Shown here one piece after another: positions 17,893-27,193 of a DNA stretch of 64,000 nucleotides. A program made the translations under genes and the position numbers. This stretch comes from Maritimibacter sp. DP1N21-5 (lineage in GTDB: Bacteria > Pseudomonadota > Alphaproteobacteria > Rhodobacterales > Rhodobacteraceae), in assembly GCF_019218295.1 (NCBI RefSeq), contig NZ_JAHUZF010000003.1, forward strand, positions 186,001 through 250,000, in the 5' to 3' direction. The notes beneath the pieces were generated by a model. It saw nothing but the letters and a program-made list of their open reading frames with translations. It searched no databases and was not told where the DNA came from. The number at the start of each line of letters is the position of its first letter. Positions within the stretch are counted from its first letter, which is position 1.

Positions 17893-19124
17893 TCCAGATT
17901 GGCGACACCACGTTTTCCCTCTCCGACCCGCTCACGCTGGCCGCGCTTGCCGGAGGGCTTGTCCTGCTGCTCCTCGTGATCCTCCTGGTCCTGCTCCTCG
18001 TGCGTTCGGGACGCGCGTCGCAGACGAATGCCGAACTCACCCGGCAGCTCGCGGGCATCGGGCAGGCGGTGCAGATCCTTGGCCAAGGCCAGGACCAGCT
18101 TTCGGGCGGGTTGCGCAACGTGTCGGATACGCAGGCCTCGGGCCAGTCGCGGATGATCCAGACGATGGAGGCACGCCTGGCCGAGGTGCAGCGCCAGATG
18201 CAGGACCGCCTGCACGAGAACGCCATGCGCTCGGCGCGGTCGTTGTCGGAGCTGCAGGAGCGGATGAACGAAACGCTCTCCGGCTCGACCGTCAAGACCA
18301 CGAAGAGCCTGACCGAACTTCAGGAACGCCTCGCCACCATCGACAAGGCGCAGGCGAATATCGAAAAGCTCTCCGGCAACGTGCTGTCTTTGCAGGACAT
18401 CCTGTCCAACAAGCAGACGCGCGGGGCCTTCGGGGAAATTCAACTGAACGACATCGTGGGCAAGGCCCTGCCCGCGGACAGTTATTCCATGCAGGCGACG
18501 CTCTCGAACGGCAAGCGCGCCGATTGCCTAATCCACCTGCCGAACCCGCCCGGGCCCATCGTCATCGACTCGAAGTTCCCGCTCGAAGCCTATGAGGCGC
18601 TGCGCAATGCCGAGACGGCCCAGCAGACAGCCGAGGCCGCGCGGCTCCTGCGCACCGCCGTGCGCACGCATATCAAGGCGATCGGCGAGAAATATATCAT
18701 CGACGGTGAAACCGCCGATGGCGCGATCATGTTCCTGCCGTCGGAAGCGGTCTATGCCGAGCTTCACGCCAACTTCGCCGACGTGGTGCGAGAGGGCTTC
18801 AATGCCCGCGTCTGGATCGTGTCGCCGACGACCTGCATGGCCACGCTCAATACCATGCGGGCGATCCTGAAAGACGCGCGGATGCGCGAACAGGCGGGGG
18901 CGATCCGCAAGGAACTGTCGCTGCTTTTCGCGGATGTGAACCGGCTGGGCGACCGCGTCGAAAACCTCGACCGCCATTTCCATCAGGCGGCCAAGGATAT
19001 CTCGGACATCAAGATTTCGGCCGAGAAAGCCGGGAACCGGGCCAAGCGGCTCGACAACTTCGATTTCGAGGAACTGGCCCCCGACGCCGACACCGCCGCC
19101 ATCGTCCGCCTGCCCAAGGCCTGA
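17889..19124 (+). CDS. rmuC: DNA recombination protein RmuC homologue
   Basis: The 411-residue RmuC family protein has an N-terminal membrane helix ([20 protein letters not shown], about residues 18-37), a long coiled coil to about residue 180, and the RmuC core with GAFGEIQL and [13 protein letters not shown]. The core belongs to the PD-(D/E)xK nuclease superfamily and limits inversions at short inverted repeats in E. coli. The start overlaps the mutL stop by four bases, so the two genome-stability genes are co-translated. The membrane anchor plus coiled coil suggests action at the inner membrane. Confidence 0.95.
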   Translation: MIQIGDTTFSLSDPLTLAALAGGLVLLLLVILLVLLLVRSGRASQTNAELTRQLAGIGQAVQILGQGQDQLSGGLRNVSDTQASGQSRMIQTMEARLAEVQRQMQDRLHENAMRSARSLSELQERMNETLSGSTVKTTKSLTELQERLATIDKAQANIEKLSGNVLSLQDILSNKQTRGAFGEIQLNDIVGKALPADSYSMQATLSNGKRADCLIHLPNPPGPIVIDSKFPLEAYEALRNAETAQQTAEAARLLRTAVRTHIKAIGEKYIIDGETADGAIMFLPSEAVYAELHANFADVVREGFNARVWIVSPTTCMATLNTMRAILKDARMREQAGAIRKELSLLFADVNRLGDRVENLDRHFHQAAKDISDIKISAEKAGNRAKRLDNFDFEELAPDADTAAIVRLPKA

Positions 19125-19182
19125 CGGCTTGCACCGGCCGCGCGCGCGGCCCATGGTGAGGGCAATCATCGAAGAGGCCAAC

Positions 19183-19503
19183 ATGCTCGAAATCAGCCCC
19201 TCCCGTGTCGCCCGCATCGCCCTTCAGGCGCGCGAATTGCCGGACACCGAGACCGTGCTCCGCAGCTATATCTCCGACCTCAATACCGACGAACAGGCGA
19301 GCCTCGTCGCCGTGATGTGGATCGGGCGCGAAACTTTCGAGGCCGAGGACCTCGAGGAAGCCATCGCCACCGCAAAGGCCGAAGCCACCGCGCCGACCGA
19401 GGACTACCTGCTGGGGGAGACAATGCTGGCGGATTACCTCGAAGCCGGTCTCGATGCGCTGGGATATGACGTCGAGGACCTCGAAGACGATCATATGAAA
19501 TAG
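19183..19503 (+). CDS. DUF3775 family protein
   Basis: This is a 106-residue acidic protein. The central part, DLNTDEQASLVAVMWIGRETF, matches the DUF3775 pattern (from memory), a small helical family of unknown function in Proteobacteria. The C-terminus is strongly acidic (DVEDLEDDHMK). I chose ATG 19183 because GAAGAGG lies six bases upstream; an in-frame ATG at 19153 has no ribosome site. It follows rmuC by 58 bases and may be the last gene of that unit. It is cytoplasmic, with no catalytic residues that I can identify. Confidence 0.85.
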   Translation: MLEISPSRVARIALQARELPDTETVLRSYISDLNTDEQASLVAVMWIGRETFEAEDLEEAIATAKAEATAPTEDYLLGETMLADYLEAGLDALGYDVEDLEDDHMK

Positions 19504-19538
19504 GGCGCCCGTGTCGGGCGCGACACCTGTAGAACGCC

Positions 19539-20189
19539 TTAGACGAAGGTCCGTGCGAATTCGCGTGACGGATCGGCCAGATGAGGCACGGCGTTGAACT
19601 GCGTCAGCGACAGGGACGCCCCGATCGGATGCATCTGGTGGACCGAGGTGTTCATGATCGCGAGCGCCATGCGCGCCATCGCCCCGATCTCGAGCCCCAT
19701 GGACACACGAATGCCCATGGAAATGAGCCCGCCCGAGGTCACGACAAGCGCGCGACCCTCGCCCTCGGAGATTTCGTGGAGCACGTCGCCGACCCGCTGT
19801 TCGAAGTCCTGAAAGGTCTCCTGGGCGCCCTTGATCTGACCATCCCGCCAGGCGGTGAAAACCAGCGGCAGATGTTCGATGAACGCGTCGCGACCGGTCG
19901 GATGGGCAATCCCCATCTGTTCATGCATCCGCGCCGACAGGTCGAAGTATGCAACTTCGTTCAGCCGGGCGTCTTCGATGACGGGACCGAAACCCACCGC
20001 TGCGGCCGTTTCGCGATGGCGCCGCAGGGTGCCCGAATAGACCCGCGCATAGCCCTCGCCCGATGCCCGAAGGTAATCGCCCAGCCATTCGGCCTGTTGG
20101 TGGCCCAACTCCGACAGCTTGTCGTAACCGTGTTCGTCGTTCGAGGCGTTATTGGCCTGGCCGTGGCGGATGAGTGTGATCTGAGACAT
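19539..20189 (-). CDS. Histidine phosphatase family protein
   Basis: The 216-residue branch-2-like phosphoglycerate-mutase-fold enzyme carries the N-terminal catalytic RHG (TLIRHGQANNAS), in which the histidine becomes phosphorylated, and YSGTLRRHRETAAAV, which supplies the second arginine. The later VVTSGGLI replaces the more common VVSHGG, so the second catalytic histidine of the usual motif is absent or displaced. That raises the chance of reduced or altered activity. It lies 38 bases from the response regulator gene and on the same strand, so it could be read through from the two-component operon. The substrate is unknown. Confidence 0.9.
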   Translation of the reverse strand: MSQITLIRHGQANNASNDEHGYDKLSELGHQQAEWLGDYLRASGEGYARVYSGTLRRHRETAAAVGFGPVIEDARLNEVAYFDLSARMHEQMGIAHPTGRDAFIEHLPLVFTAWRDGQIKGAQETFQDFEQRVGDVLHEISEGEGRALVVTSGGLISMGIRVSMGLEIGAMARMALAIMNTSVHQMHPIGASLSLTQFNAVPHLADPSREFARTFV

Positions 20190-20227
20190 GCCCGCTTGCT
20201 AGCCCGACCGGCGGGTGAGGGGAAGCC

Positions 20228-20929
20228 CTATCGCCAGACCACGTCGCCCAGAAAGATGTAGCCCGCTCCGTAGATCGTCTTGATCAGTTTCGGGTTCTTG
20301 GGGTCTTCGCCCAGTTTCGTGCGCAGGCGCGAGATGCGGACGTCCATCGCGCGGTCGAAGCTTTCGCCCGCCGCACCGCCGAGCGCCTCCTGCATATGCG
20401 CCCTCGAAATGAGCCGCTTCGGTGCTTCGAGGAACAGGCGCAGCACCTCGGCCTCGGCATGGGACACGCTCACCTCTGCGCCGTCCGTGCCCTCCAGCAC
20501 GTATCGGTCGAAATGCGCAGTCCAGTCCGCGAAACTCGCGGTGTTCGTGGTGCCGGTCGCCGCCTTGCCCTGCCTGAGTCGCGCGCGCACGCGAGCCACG
20601 ACCTCGGCCGGCTCGAAGGGTTTCGTGATATAGTCGTCCGCCCCCAGTTCCAGCCCTGCCACCCGGTCATGCACCTGCGCGCGTCCCGAAACGATGATGA
20701 TCGACGCCCCGCTTTCGAGCGCGAGCCGGTGGACGAGCGACAGCCCGTCGCGGTCGGGCAATCCGAGGTCCACCAGACAGACATCAGGGGTCATCGACCG
20801 TAGCGCCGCCTCGAACTCGGTGGCGCGACCGAAGCCCGCCGTGCGGAACCCGGCATCCTCCAGCGCCTTCGACAGCACCTGCCGAATCTCGGGCTCGTCT
20901 TCCAGGATGGCGACGAGAGCCGCGCTCAC
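20228..20929 (-). CDS. OmpR-family response regulator
   Basis: The 233-residue regulator has a receiver domain (residues 1-120) with acidic pocket EDE at 10-12, phosphoacceptor Asp54 (LVDLGLPD) and the conserved KPF lysine, followed by a winged-helix DNA-binding domain (about 130-230) with RAMDVRISRLRTKLGED and the C-terminal YGAGYIF hairpin. Its start overlaps the stop of the hybrid kinase by four bases, which pairs the two firmly. OmpR-type regulators bind direct repeats about 10 bases apart, and such a repeat exists at 22925-22944 upstream of the kinase and the divergent transport operon, making autoregulation and control of that operon likely. Confidence 0.95.
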   Translation of the reverse strand: MSAALVAILEDEPEIRQVLSKALEDAGFRTAGFGRATEFEAALRSMTPDVCLVDLGLPDRDGLSLVHRLALESGASIIIVSGRAQVHDRVAGLELGADDYITKPFEPAEVVARVRARLRQGKAATGTTNTASFADWTAHFDRYVLEGTDGAEVSVSHAEAEVLRLFLEAPKRLISRAHMQEALGGAAGESFDRAMDVRISRLRTKLGEDPKNPKLIKTIYGAGYIFLGDVVWR

Positions 20930-22842
20930 AGACTCGCCTCCCCGATGAAGGCGGCGAGCTGGCCCCGGCTGAAGGGTTTCGACAGCACCTTGAGGCCCGC
21001 GCGCTTCGGGTCGGACTTGGGCAGGGAGGACATGAGGAGCCGGGGACAGCGGAGCCCTGCCCTGTCCAGAGCTTCGATCAGAACATCGCCCGTCATTCCC
21101 TCTCCCAACATGATGTCCGACAACACCAGCCCGATCCCGTCGATCTCGGCCAGTCCCAGCGCCTCGGCCGCATTCTCGGCTTCGATAACGGTATGCCCGA
21201 GACCGACCAGCATGTCGCGCACATCTGCGCGGATGTCCGGGTTGTCCTCGACCAGGAGCACCATGGTAGGCCCTGCGTCCTGTCCGGCCGGGATCAGGGG
21301 TAGCCGCATGGTCACCTGTGCGCCGGCCTCAGTGTTCTCGACCCGGACCCGCCCGCCATTGAGCTTGGCGTGGTCATAGACCATGGCAAGCCCCAGTCCC
21401 GATCCGTCGCCGCCCTTCGTCGTGAAAAAGGCATCGAACGCATGGTCGAGCGCCTCGGGCGTGAAGCCGGGTCCGGTATCCGTGACCACGAAATCGAGCC
21501 ACGTGTCCGCCACCTGCCGCACCGTAATGCCGATCTGTCCGCCGGTCTGGTGTTCGGAGGCAATCGCGTCGCGTGCATTGAGGACGAGGTTGAGAAGCGC
21601 ATCCTGCACCGCGCCCACGTCCAGCATGACCGCACCCGCGCGCGCTTCGTTCACGACGGTGAGGTCGATCCTCTCTGGCAGCGCCGCCCGCGCGAGCGTT
21701 TCGGCCTCGGCTAGAAGCGTGGGGAGCGTCACGGCCTCGGGCCGCAGTTCCGGCTCGCCCGACATCGACGCGATCCGCTCCAGTATCCGACCGCCGCGCC
21801 GTGCGGCCCCCGTGGTGGCGGCGATGATCTCCCGTGCGTCGGGCGGCAGGTCAAGCTCGCCCAACCGCGACTGCATGCCGAGAATGATCGTGAGCAGGTT
21901 CGAGAAATCGTGGGCCAGCCCCGAGGTGAGCTGCGCCGCGAGTTCGCGCTTTCGTGTCTGGGTCAGGGCCGCGCGCGCCCGCGCCTCTTCGGTCACGTCC
22001 ATCGACAGGATATAGACGCCGGTGATCTCCCCACCCGCATCGTCGGGGGTGAAGGCGACCCGAATGCGCCGTCCGGTGCCTTCATGGTCGAACTCGAACA
22101 CGCTTGGCGCGCCGTCCAGCGCCTGCGCAAGGTAAGGTTCGATCTGCCCGAAAGCTTCCTCCCCCAGTGCTTTCCTTGAGCTAAGGCCAATGATCTGGCG
22201 CGGCGTGCCGGGAAGGACCGAAGACAGGCGTCGGTTGGAATAGGTGTAGCGCAGGTCCCGGTCCACCCGCGCGATATGCGCCGGCATCATCTCGGTCGTC
22301 ATGCGGGTGCGGGCTTCCATCTCTGTCAGTTGCCGCTGCAACTCGATGAGCGCCGTGTTGGTGGCGGCCAGCGCCCGGTTCGCGGTCTCCAGCTCCTCGG
22401 CCCGCGCGAGGACCTGGTCCGACAACTCCTCGGATCGCGTACGCAGGAGCGATTCCTGCCGCTTGATGCCGGTGATGTCCGTGTAGACCGTGACCCACCC
22501 CCCCTGCGGTAGCGGGTTACCTTCGACCGAGACCCAGTGCCCGTTCGACCGGGTGCGTTCCATATAGTGCTGCTCGAAGGCCTGTGCCTGCGTTACGCGG
22601 ACCTCGACGAAGTCGTCGACATCGTCCACCGGCCCGTATTCGCCCCGCTCGGCGAGCCACCGGATGGTGTCTTCAAAGCGCGCGCCCCGCGTGACGAGGT
22701 GGTCGGGCAGGTCGAACATGGTCTGAAACGCGCGGTTCCCCACCACGAAGCGGAGGTTCGCGTCATAGATCGACATGGCTTGACCGATCAGGTTCAGCCC
22801 GGCCTGCGTCAAGGCCGCGATATCGGTATACTTGAGATCCAA
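20926..22842 (-). CDS. PAS-domain hybrid sensor histidine kinase
   Basis: With a TTG start at 22842, preceded by a strong GGGAGG, the protein has 638 residues. It has PAS 1 (about 12-125), a coiled coil (130-180), PAS 2 (185-285), a HisKA with H-box GLAHDFSNLL (His311), an ATPase domain with NARDAI, DTGPGF and GSGLGLAMVYD (415-515), and a C-terminal receiver (525-635) with Asp576. There is no membrane segment, so it is a cytoplasmic sensor whose PAS domains probably read a ligand or redox state. No HPt domain is present, so how the receiver is used is open. The frame is open upstream to about 22950, but without a ribosome site. Confidence 0.93.
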   Translation of the reverse strand: MDLKYTDIAALTQAGLNLIGQAMSIYDANLRFVVGNRAFQTMFDLPDHLVTRGARFEDTIRWLAERGEYGPVDDVDDFVEVRVTQAQAFEQHYMERTRSNGHWVSVEGNPLPQGGWVTVYTDITGIKRQESLLRTRSEELSDQVLARAEELETANRALAATNTALIELQRQLTEMEARTRMTTEMMPAHIARVDRDLRYTYSNRRLSSVLPGTPRQIIGLSSRKALGEEAFGQIEPYLAQALDGAPSVFEFDHEGTGRRIRVAFTPDDAGGEITGVYILSMDVTEEARARAALTQTRKRELAAQLTSGLAHDFSNLLTIILGMQSRLGELDLPPDAREIIAATTGAARRGGRILERIASMSGEPELRPEAVTLPTLLAEAETLARAALPERIDLTVVNEARAGAVMLDVGAVQDALLNLVLNARDAIASEHQTGGQIGITVRQVADTWLDFVVTDTGPGFTPEALDHAFDAFFTTKGGDGSGLGLAMVYDHAKLNGGRVRVENTEAGAQVTMRLPLIPAGQDAGPTMVLLVEDNPDIRADVRDMLVGLGHTVIEAENAAEALGLAEIDGIGLVLSDIMLGEGMTGDVLIEALDRAGLRCPRLLMSSLPKSDPKRAGLKVLSKPFSRGQLAAFIGEASL

Positions 22843-22924
22843 ACGCCTCCTCCCAAAGCCGTTCACCGTCTTGGCTAGCACCCTGCGCCCTATCCGCAAA
22901 GTCCGTTTTCGCGCGTGCAGCACC

Positions 22925-22944
22925 CGTAACAATTCGTAAGGATT
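22925..22944. promoter_or_regulatory. Tandem 10-bp direct repeat, candidate response-regulator site
   Basis: CGTAACAATT (22925-22934) is followed without gap by CGTAAGGATT (22935-22944), 8 of 10 identical. One-helical-turn direct repeats are the usual target of OmpR-family dimers, and this one lies between the kinase gene and the divergent ligase/transport operon. Confidence 0.45.
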
Positions 22945-23058
22945 GGGCAAAACTCGGGAAACGATTTGCCGCTCACTTAGGCCTCGGATCGACCAGCTGC
23001 GACTGACAGGGGGAGGACCGGGTCAGGCGCGCCGGGGTCGAGAGGGAGGAACGATTTG

Positions 23059-25032
23059 GTGAAAGAAACCGCTGAGACGGGCGGGCTGGTGTCCATTCCG
23101 GCCCTGCTGGCCCGCAACGTGCGCGACCACGGCACGCGCCCTGCCTACCGCGAAAAGGAATTCGGGATCTGGCAAAGCTGGACCTGGGCCGAAACCGCCG
23201 AGGAAATCGACGCGCTGGCCATGGGACTGGTCGCGCTGGGCATCGCGCCCGGCGACCATGTGGCGATCATCGGACGCAACCGTCCTGCGCATTACTGGTC
23301 CATGGTGGCGGCGCAGAAATGCGGCGCGGTCCCGGTGCCGCTCTATCAGGACGCCGTCGCGGAAGAGATGGAATATGTGCTCGGCCACTGTGGCGCGCGC
23401 TTCGTCATCTGCGGCGATCAGGAACAGGTCGACAAGGTGATCGAGGTGCAGGACCGCGTCCATGGCATCGACCAGGTGATCTATGTCGACAAACGCGGGA
23501 TGCGCAAATACGACCACGCGCATCTGAACTGGATCGAAGACGTGATGGCCGAGGGCCGCGCCGGTCACTCGCGCCTCGAAGGCGAAGTCGCGAAACGCAC
23601 CGCCGCGCTCGGCTATGACGACACCTGCGTCATGCTCTATACCTCGGGCACGACCGGCAAGCCCAAGGGCGTCGTGCTGTCAAACCGCAATGTCATCGAG
23701 ACGGCGAAGAATTCCTCCGACTTCGACCACCTGACCCCGGGCGAGGACATCCTCGCCTATCTGCCGATGGCCTGGGTCGGCGATTTCATCTTCTCGGTTG
23801 GACAGGCCTATTGGACCGGGTTCTGCGTCAACTGCCCGGAAAGTCCGGACACGATGATGACCGACCTCAGGGAAATCGGGCCGACCTATTTCTTCGCGCC
23901 GCCGCGTGTGTTCGAAAACCTCCTGACCACCGTCATGATCCGGATGGAGGACAGCGGGCGTCTCAAAAAGCGACTGTTTGACCATTTCATGGCCCATGCG
24001 CGCCAGGTCGGGCCCGCGATCCTGGACGGCAAGCCGGTGTCGGGCATGGACCGTTTCCGCTATGCGCTGGGCAAGCTCTTCATCTATGGGCCGCTGAAGA
24101 ACACGCTGGGCTTTTCCCGCGTGCGCGTGGGCTATACGGCGGGCGAGGCGATCGGGCCGGAGATCTTCGATTTCTACCGCTCGCTGGGCATCAACCTGAA
24201 ACAGCTCTACGGCCAGACGGAAGCCACCGTGTTCATCACGCAGCAACCCGATGGCGAAGTGCGCGCCGATACCGTGGGCGTTCCGTCGCCGGGGGTGGAG
24301 CTTCGCATCGCGGACAATGGCGAGGTCTTCTATCGCTCGCCGGGCACCTTCGTCGAATATTACAACAACCCTGACAGCACGGCCTCGACCAAGGACCCGG
24401 AAGGCTGGGTCGCGACGGGCGACGCGGGCTTCATCGAGGAGGGCACCGGCCACCTCAGGATCATCGACCGGGCCAAGGACGTGGGCAAGATGGCCGACGG
24501 CCGGATGTTCGCGCCGAAGTATGTCGAGAACAAACTGAAGTTCTATCCCAACATCCTCGAGGCGGTCGTCTTCGGCGCGGGGCGCGACCGGTGCACGGCC
24601 TTCATCAACATCGACCTCACCGCCGTTGGCAACTGGGCCGAGCGCAACAACATCTCCTACGGGTCCTACCAGGAGCTTGCGAACCACCCGCAGGTCATGG
24701 ACATGATCCAGGACCATGTGGAGGAGGTGAATGCCTCGATCGCGTCCGACGACATGCTCTCGGGCTGTCAGATCCACCGCTTCCTGATCCTGCACAAGGA
24801 ACTCGACGCCGACGACGGCGAGATGACCCGCACCCGCAAGGTCAAGCGCGGCGTCATCGCGGAGAAGTTCCAGGATCTGGTGGACGCGCTCTATTCCGGC
24901 AAGACCGAGCAATACACCGAAACGGAAGTCACCTACGAGGACGGCCGCAAAGGCAAGATCCGCGCGACGCTGCAGATCCGCGACGCCAAGGTCCAGCCGA
25001 CCGCCCAACCGCAGGGGATCGCCGCCGAATGA
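23059..25032 (+). CDS. AMP-forming acyl-CoA ligase, first gene of LIV-type operon
   Basis: The ~657-residue ANL-superfamily ligase activates a carboxylic acid to its acyl-CoA through an acyl-adenylate. The P-loop-like motif is LYTSGTTGKPKGVVLSN, followed by YGQTEATVF and the hinge/GDAGF region. Its length and sequence are those of long-chain-type ligases that lead branched-chain-type ABC operons in many Proteobacteria. The start could be GTG 23059 (eight bases after GGGAGGA) or TTG 23056. It is the first of seven genes in one direction (next gene 52 bases on), so the substrate is probably an organic or fatty acid imported by the neighbouring transporter; that link is inference. Confidence 0.94.
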   Translation: MKETAETGGLVSIPALLARNVRDHGTRPAYREKEFGIWQSWTWAETAEEIDALAMGLVALGIAPGDHVAIIGRNRPAHYWSMVAAQKCGAVPVPLYQDAVAEEMEYVLGHCGARFVICGDQEQVDKVIEVQDRVHGIDQVIYVDKRGMRKYDHAHLNWIEDVMAEGRAGHSRLEGEVAKRTAALGYDDTCVMLYTSGTTGKPKGVVLSNRNVIETAKNSSDFDHLTPGEDILAYLPMAWVGDFIFSVGQAYWTGFCVNCPESPDTMMTDLREIGPTYFFAPPRVFENLLTTVMIRMEDSGRLKKRLFDHFMAHARQVGPAILDGKPVSGMDRFRYALGKLFIYGPLKNTLGFSRVRVGYTAGEAIGPEIFDFYRSLGINLKQLYGQTEATVFITQQPDGEVRADTVGVPSPGVELRIADNGEVFYRSPGTFVEYYNNPDSTASTKDPEGWVATGDAGFIEEGTGHLRIIDRAKDVGKMADGRMFAPKYVENKLKFYPNILEAVVFGAGRDRCTAFINIDLTAVGNWAERNNISYGSYQELANHPQVMDMIQDHVEEVNASIASDDMLSGCQIHRFLILHKELDADDGEMTRTRKVKRGVIAEKFQDLVDALYSGKTEQYTETEVTYEDGRKGKIRATLQIRDAKVQPTAQPQGIAAE

Positions 25033-25084
25033 CGCTTTCAATCCACTTTGAATACGCAAGAACCGCCGCCACGGGAGGTGCCGC

Positions 25085-25918
25085 ATGAACGACATGAGCC
25101 CGGCAACGAGCCCCGACAGCTTCCAGACCCCAGACGGCCGCACCATCGGCGGCGTGGTGATGGAGATGAAGAACATCACGCTCAAGTTCGGCGGCGTCGT
25201 CGCGATCAAGGACATCTCCTTCGACATCCGCGAAGGCGAGATCCGCGCGATCATCGGTCCGAACGGCGCGGGCAAATCCTCGATGCTGAACGTCATCTCG
25301 GGGTTCTACGTGCCGCAGGAAGGCGAGGTCTGGTTCCGGGGCGAGAAGCGCCCGCAGATGAAGCCCTATCAGGTCGCCGCACAGGGCATCGCCCGGACCT
25401 TCCAGAACATTGCGCTTTTCGACGGGATGAGTGTGCTCGACAACATCATGACCGGTCGGCTGACGAAGATGAACGCGTCGCTCGTTTCCCAGGCCGCCTG
25501 GTGGGGCCGCGCTGCGCGCGAGGAATATGCCCACCGCGAACAGGTCGAGAAGATCATCGACTTCCTCGAGATCCAGAACATCCGCAAGACTCCGGTCGGA
25601 CGACTGCCCTACGGCCTCAAGAAACGCGTCGAACTGGCCCGTGCGCTGGCCGCAGAGCCGAAGCTCCTTCTGCTAGACGAGCCGATGGCGGGCATGAACG
25701 TGGAGGAGAAAGAAGACATGTCGCGCTTCATCCTCGACGTGAATGACGAGTTCGGCACCACCATCGCGCTGATCGAACATGACATGGGCGTGGTCATGGA
25801 CCTGTCCGACCGGGTGGTCGTGATGGACTACGGCAAGAAGATCGGTGACGGGACCCCGGACGAGGTGCGCTCGAACCAGGCCGTGATCGACGCCTATCTG
25901 GGGGTGTCCCATGACTGA
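25085..25918 (+). CDS. LivG-type ABC transporter ATP-binding protein
   Basis: This 277-residue cytoplasmic ATPase has Walker A GPNGAGKSS, Walker B LLLLDEP followed by MAGMNVEE, and the H-loop EHDMGVVM. The signature is LPYGLKKRVELARAL, the degenerate form typical of LivG. A further 20 residues at the N-terminus precede the ABC domain. With LivF, LivH and LivM downstream it would form the ATPase/permease core of a HAAT-family importer. The start is preceded by GGGAGG; LivH follows after 41 bases. Confidence 0.95.
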   Translation: MNDMSPATSPDSFQTPDGRTIGGVVMEMKNITLKFGGVVAIKDISFDIREGEIRAIIGPNGAGKSSMLNVISGFYVPQEGEVWFRGEKRPQMKPYQVAAQGIARTFQNIALFDGMSVLDNIMTGRLTKMNASLVSQAAWWGRAAREEYAHREQVEKIIDFLEIQNIRKTPVGRLPYGLKKRVELARALAAEPKLLLLDEPMAGMNVEEKEDMSRFILDVNDEFGTTIALIEHDMGVVMDLSDRVVVMDYGKKIGDGTPDEVRSNQAVIDAYLGVSHD

Positions 25919-25959
25919 TCCCATCGACAATTCCAAATGCCTGACGGGGGACCGCCGCC

Positions 25960-26946
25960 ATGCCTGACCAGCTTCTCTTCGCCATGGAAGTCACCCTGAA
26001 CGGTCTCATGGCCGGGGTGCTCTATTCCCTCGTCGCGCTCGGCTTCGTGCTGATCTTCAAGGCGTCGGGCATCTTCAACTATTCCCAGGGCGTCATGGCG
26101 CTCTTCGCCGCGCTCACGCTCGTCGGCATCCAGGACGGGCAGGTGCCGTTTTCCCACCTGATCAACGCGATCTTCGGGACCAACCTGCATCACTTCGGCT
26201 GGCATACGCCGGCGATCCTAGCCATCGCGCTGACGGTGCTGGTCATGGTCGCCTTCGCCTGGATCGTGGAGCGCTACATCCTGCGCCATCTCGTGAACCA
26301 GCCCGACATCATCCTGTTCATGGCGACGATCGGGCTTGCCTATTTCATGGAAGGTTTCGGCGACCTCATGTGGGGCGCGGACATCAAGAAGCTCGACGTG
26401 GGCCTGCCGCAGGGGATCAACGTCGCGATCGACGACACGACCTTCAACTGGTTCGGCTACGGGTTCTTCATCGACAATCTCGATATCGCCGCGACCGTGG
26501 TTGCCGTGATCCTCGTCGTGTCGCTCACCGTCTTCTCGCAATACTCGAAACAGGGCCGTGCGCTGCGCGCCGTGGCCGACGATCACCAGGCCGCGCTGTC
26601 GGTCGGGATTTCGCTCCGCTACATCTGGGTCCTAGTCTGGGCGATCGCGGGCTTCGTCGCGCTCGTCGCCGGTATCATGTGGGGCTCGAAGTCGGGCGTG
26701 CAGTTCTCGCTCTCGCTGATCGCGCTCAAGGCGCTTCCGGTGCTCATGCTCGGCGGCTTCACCTCGATCCCCGGCGCCATCGTGGGCGGGCTGATCATCG
26801 GGGTGGGCGAGAAACTGTTCGAGTTCACCATCGGACCGCTCGTCGGCGGCGCCACCGAGAACTGGTTCGCCTATGTGCTGGCGCTTCTGTTCCTCGTCTT
26901 CCGGCCTCAGGGCCTGTTCGGCGAGAAGATCATCGAGAGGGTGTGA
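25960..26946 (+). CDS. LivH-type branched-chain amino acid/organic acid permease
   Basis: This is a 328-residue integral membrane protein with about eight hydrophobic segments. The N-terminal GLMAGVLYSLVALGFVLIFK and the central ALRAVADDHQAALSVGIS loop, which docks to the ATPase, are characteristic of LivH. The loop between roughly residues 140 and 170 is long and polar, a variation often seen in HAAT systems that do not take amino acids. It pairs with LivM. The start follows GGGGGA at a slightly long spacing. Confidence 0.95.
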   Translation: MPDQLLFAMEVTLNGLMAGVLYSLVALGFVLIFKASGIFNYSQGVMALFAALTLVGIQDGQVPFSHLINAIFGTNLHHFGWHTPAILAIALTVLVMVAFAWIVERYILRHLVNQPDIILFMATIGLAYFMEGFGDLMWGADIKKLDVGLPQGINVAIDDTTFNWFGYGFFIDNLDIAATVVAVILVVSLTVFSQYSKQGRALRAVADDHQAALSVGISLRYIWVLVWAIAGFVALVAGIMWGSKSGVQFSLSLIALKALPVLMLGGFTSIPGAIVGGLIIGVGEKLFEFTIGPLVGGATENWFAYVLALLFLVFRPQGLFGEKIIERV

Positions 26947-26950
26947 CACG

Positions 26951-27193
26951 ATGAAAGCCGTCTCCGTTCTCAACACCGTGGCCTGGTCGGGATTCTGGGT
27001 CTTCGGCTACCTCGCCCTGACCGATGCGCCCGCCGATGCCACGCATATGACCACGGCCACGCTCCTCGCCGCCCTCGGCGCGGGTGTCGGTCTTGTCTGC
27101 TACTTCCAACTCGTGCGCCACGCAGAGGCGACGGGCTATGCCAAGCGCGCGAACCGCGTGCGCAATGACCAGAAATCGGAGGCCATCCAGTGA
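26951..27193 (+). CDS. Small two-helix membrane protein inside the LIV-type operon
   Basis: The gene encodes 80 residues, with two predicted membrane helices (about residues 4-24 and 38-58) and a basic, polar tail (YAKRANRVRNDQKSEAIQ) that should face the cytoplasm. It begins four bases after livH and its stop overlaps the GTG of livM (GTGA), so it is made together with both permeases. I do not recognise a family. Location and coupling suggest an accessory subunit that stabilises or tunes the LivHM pair. The alternative, that it is only a spacer ORF, is less likely given its codon pattern and hydrophobic periodicity. Confidence 0.8.
   Translation: MKAVSVLNTVAWSGFWVFGYLALTDAPADATHMTTATLLAALGAGVGLVCYFQLVRHAEATGYAKRANRVRNDQKSEAIQ

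Noticed and set aside
19539..20189. Assigning phosphoglycerate mutase activity to the histidine phosphatase
   Set aside because: It is short, lacks the mutase insert, and the second catalytic motif is altered. Only the superfamily can be stated.
22843..22950. Extension of the sensor kinase to a TTG at 22950
   Set aside because: It is very basic and lacks a ribosome site. GGGAGGAGG before TTG 22842 is much better, and the extension would cover the candidate operator.
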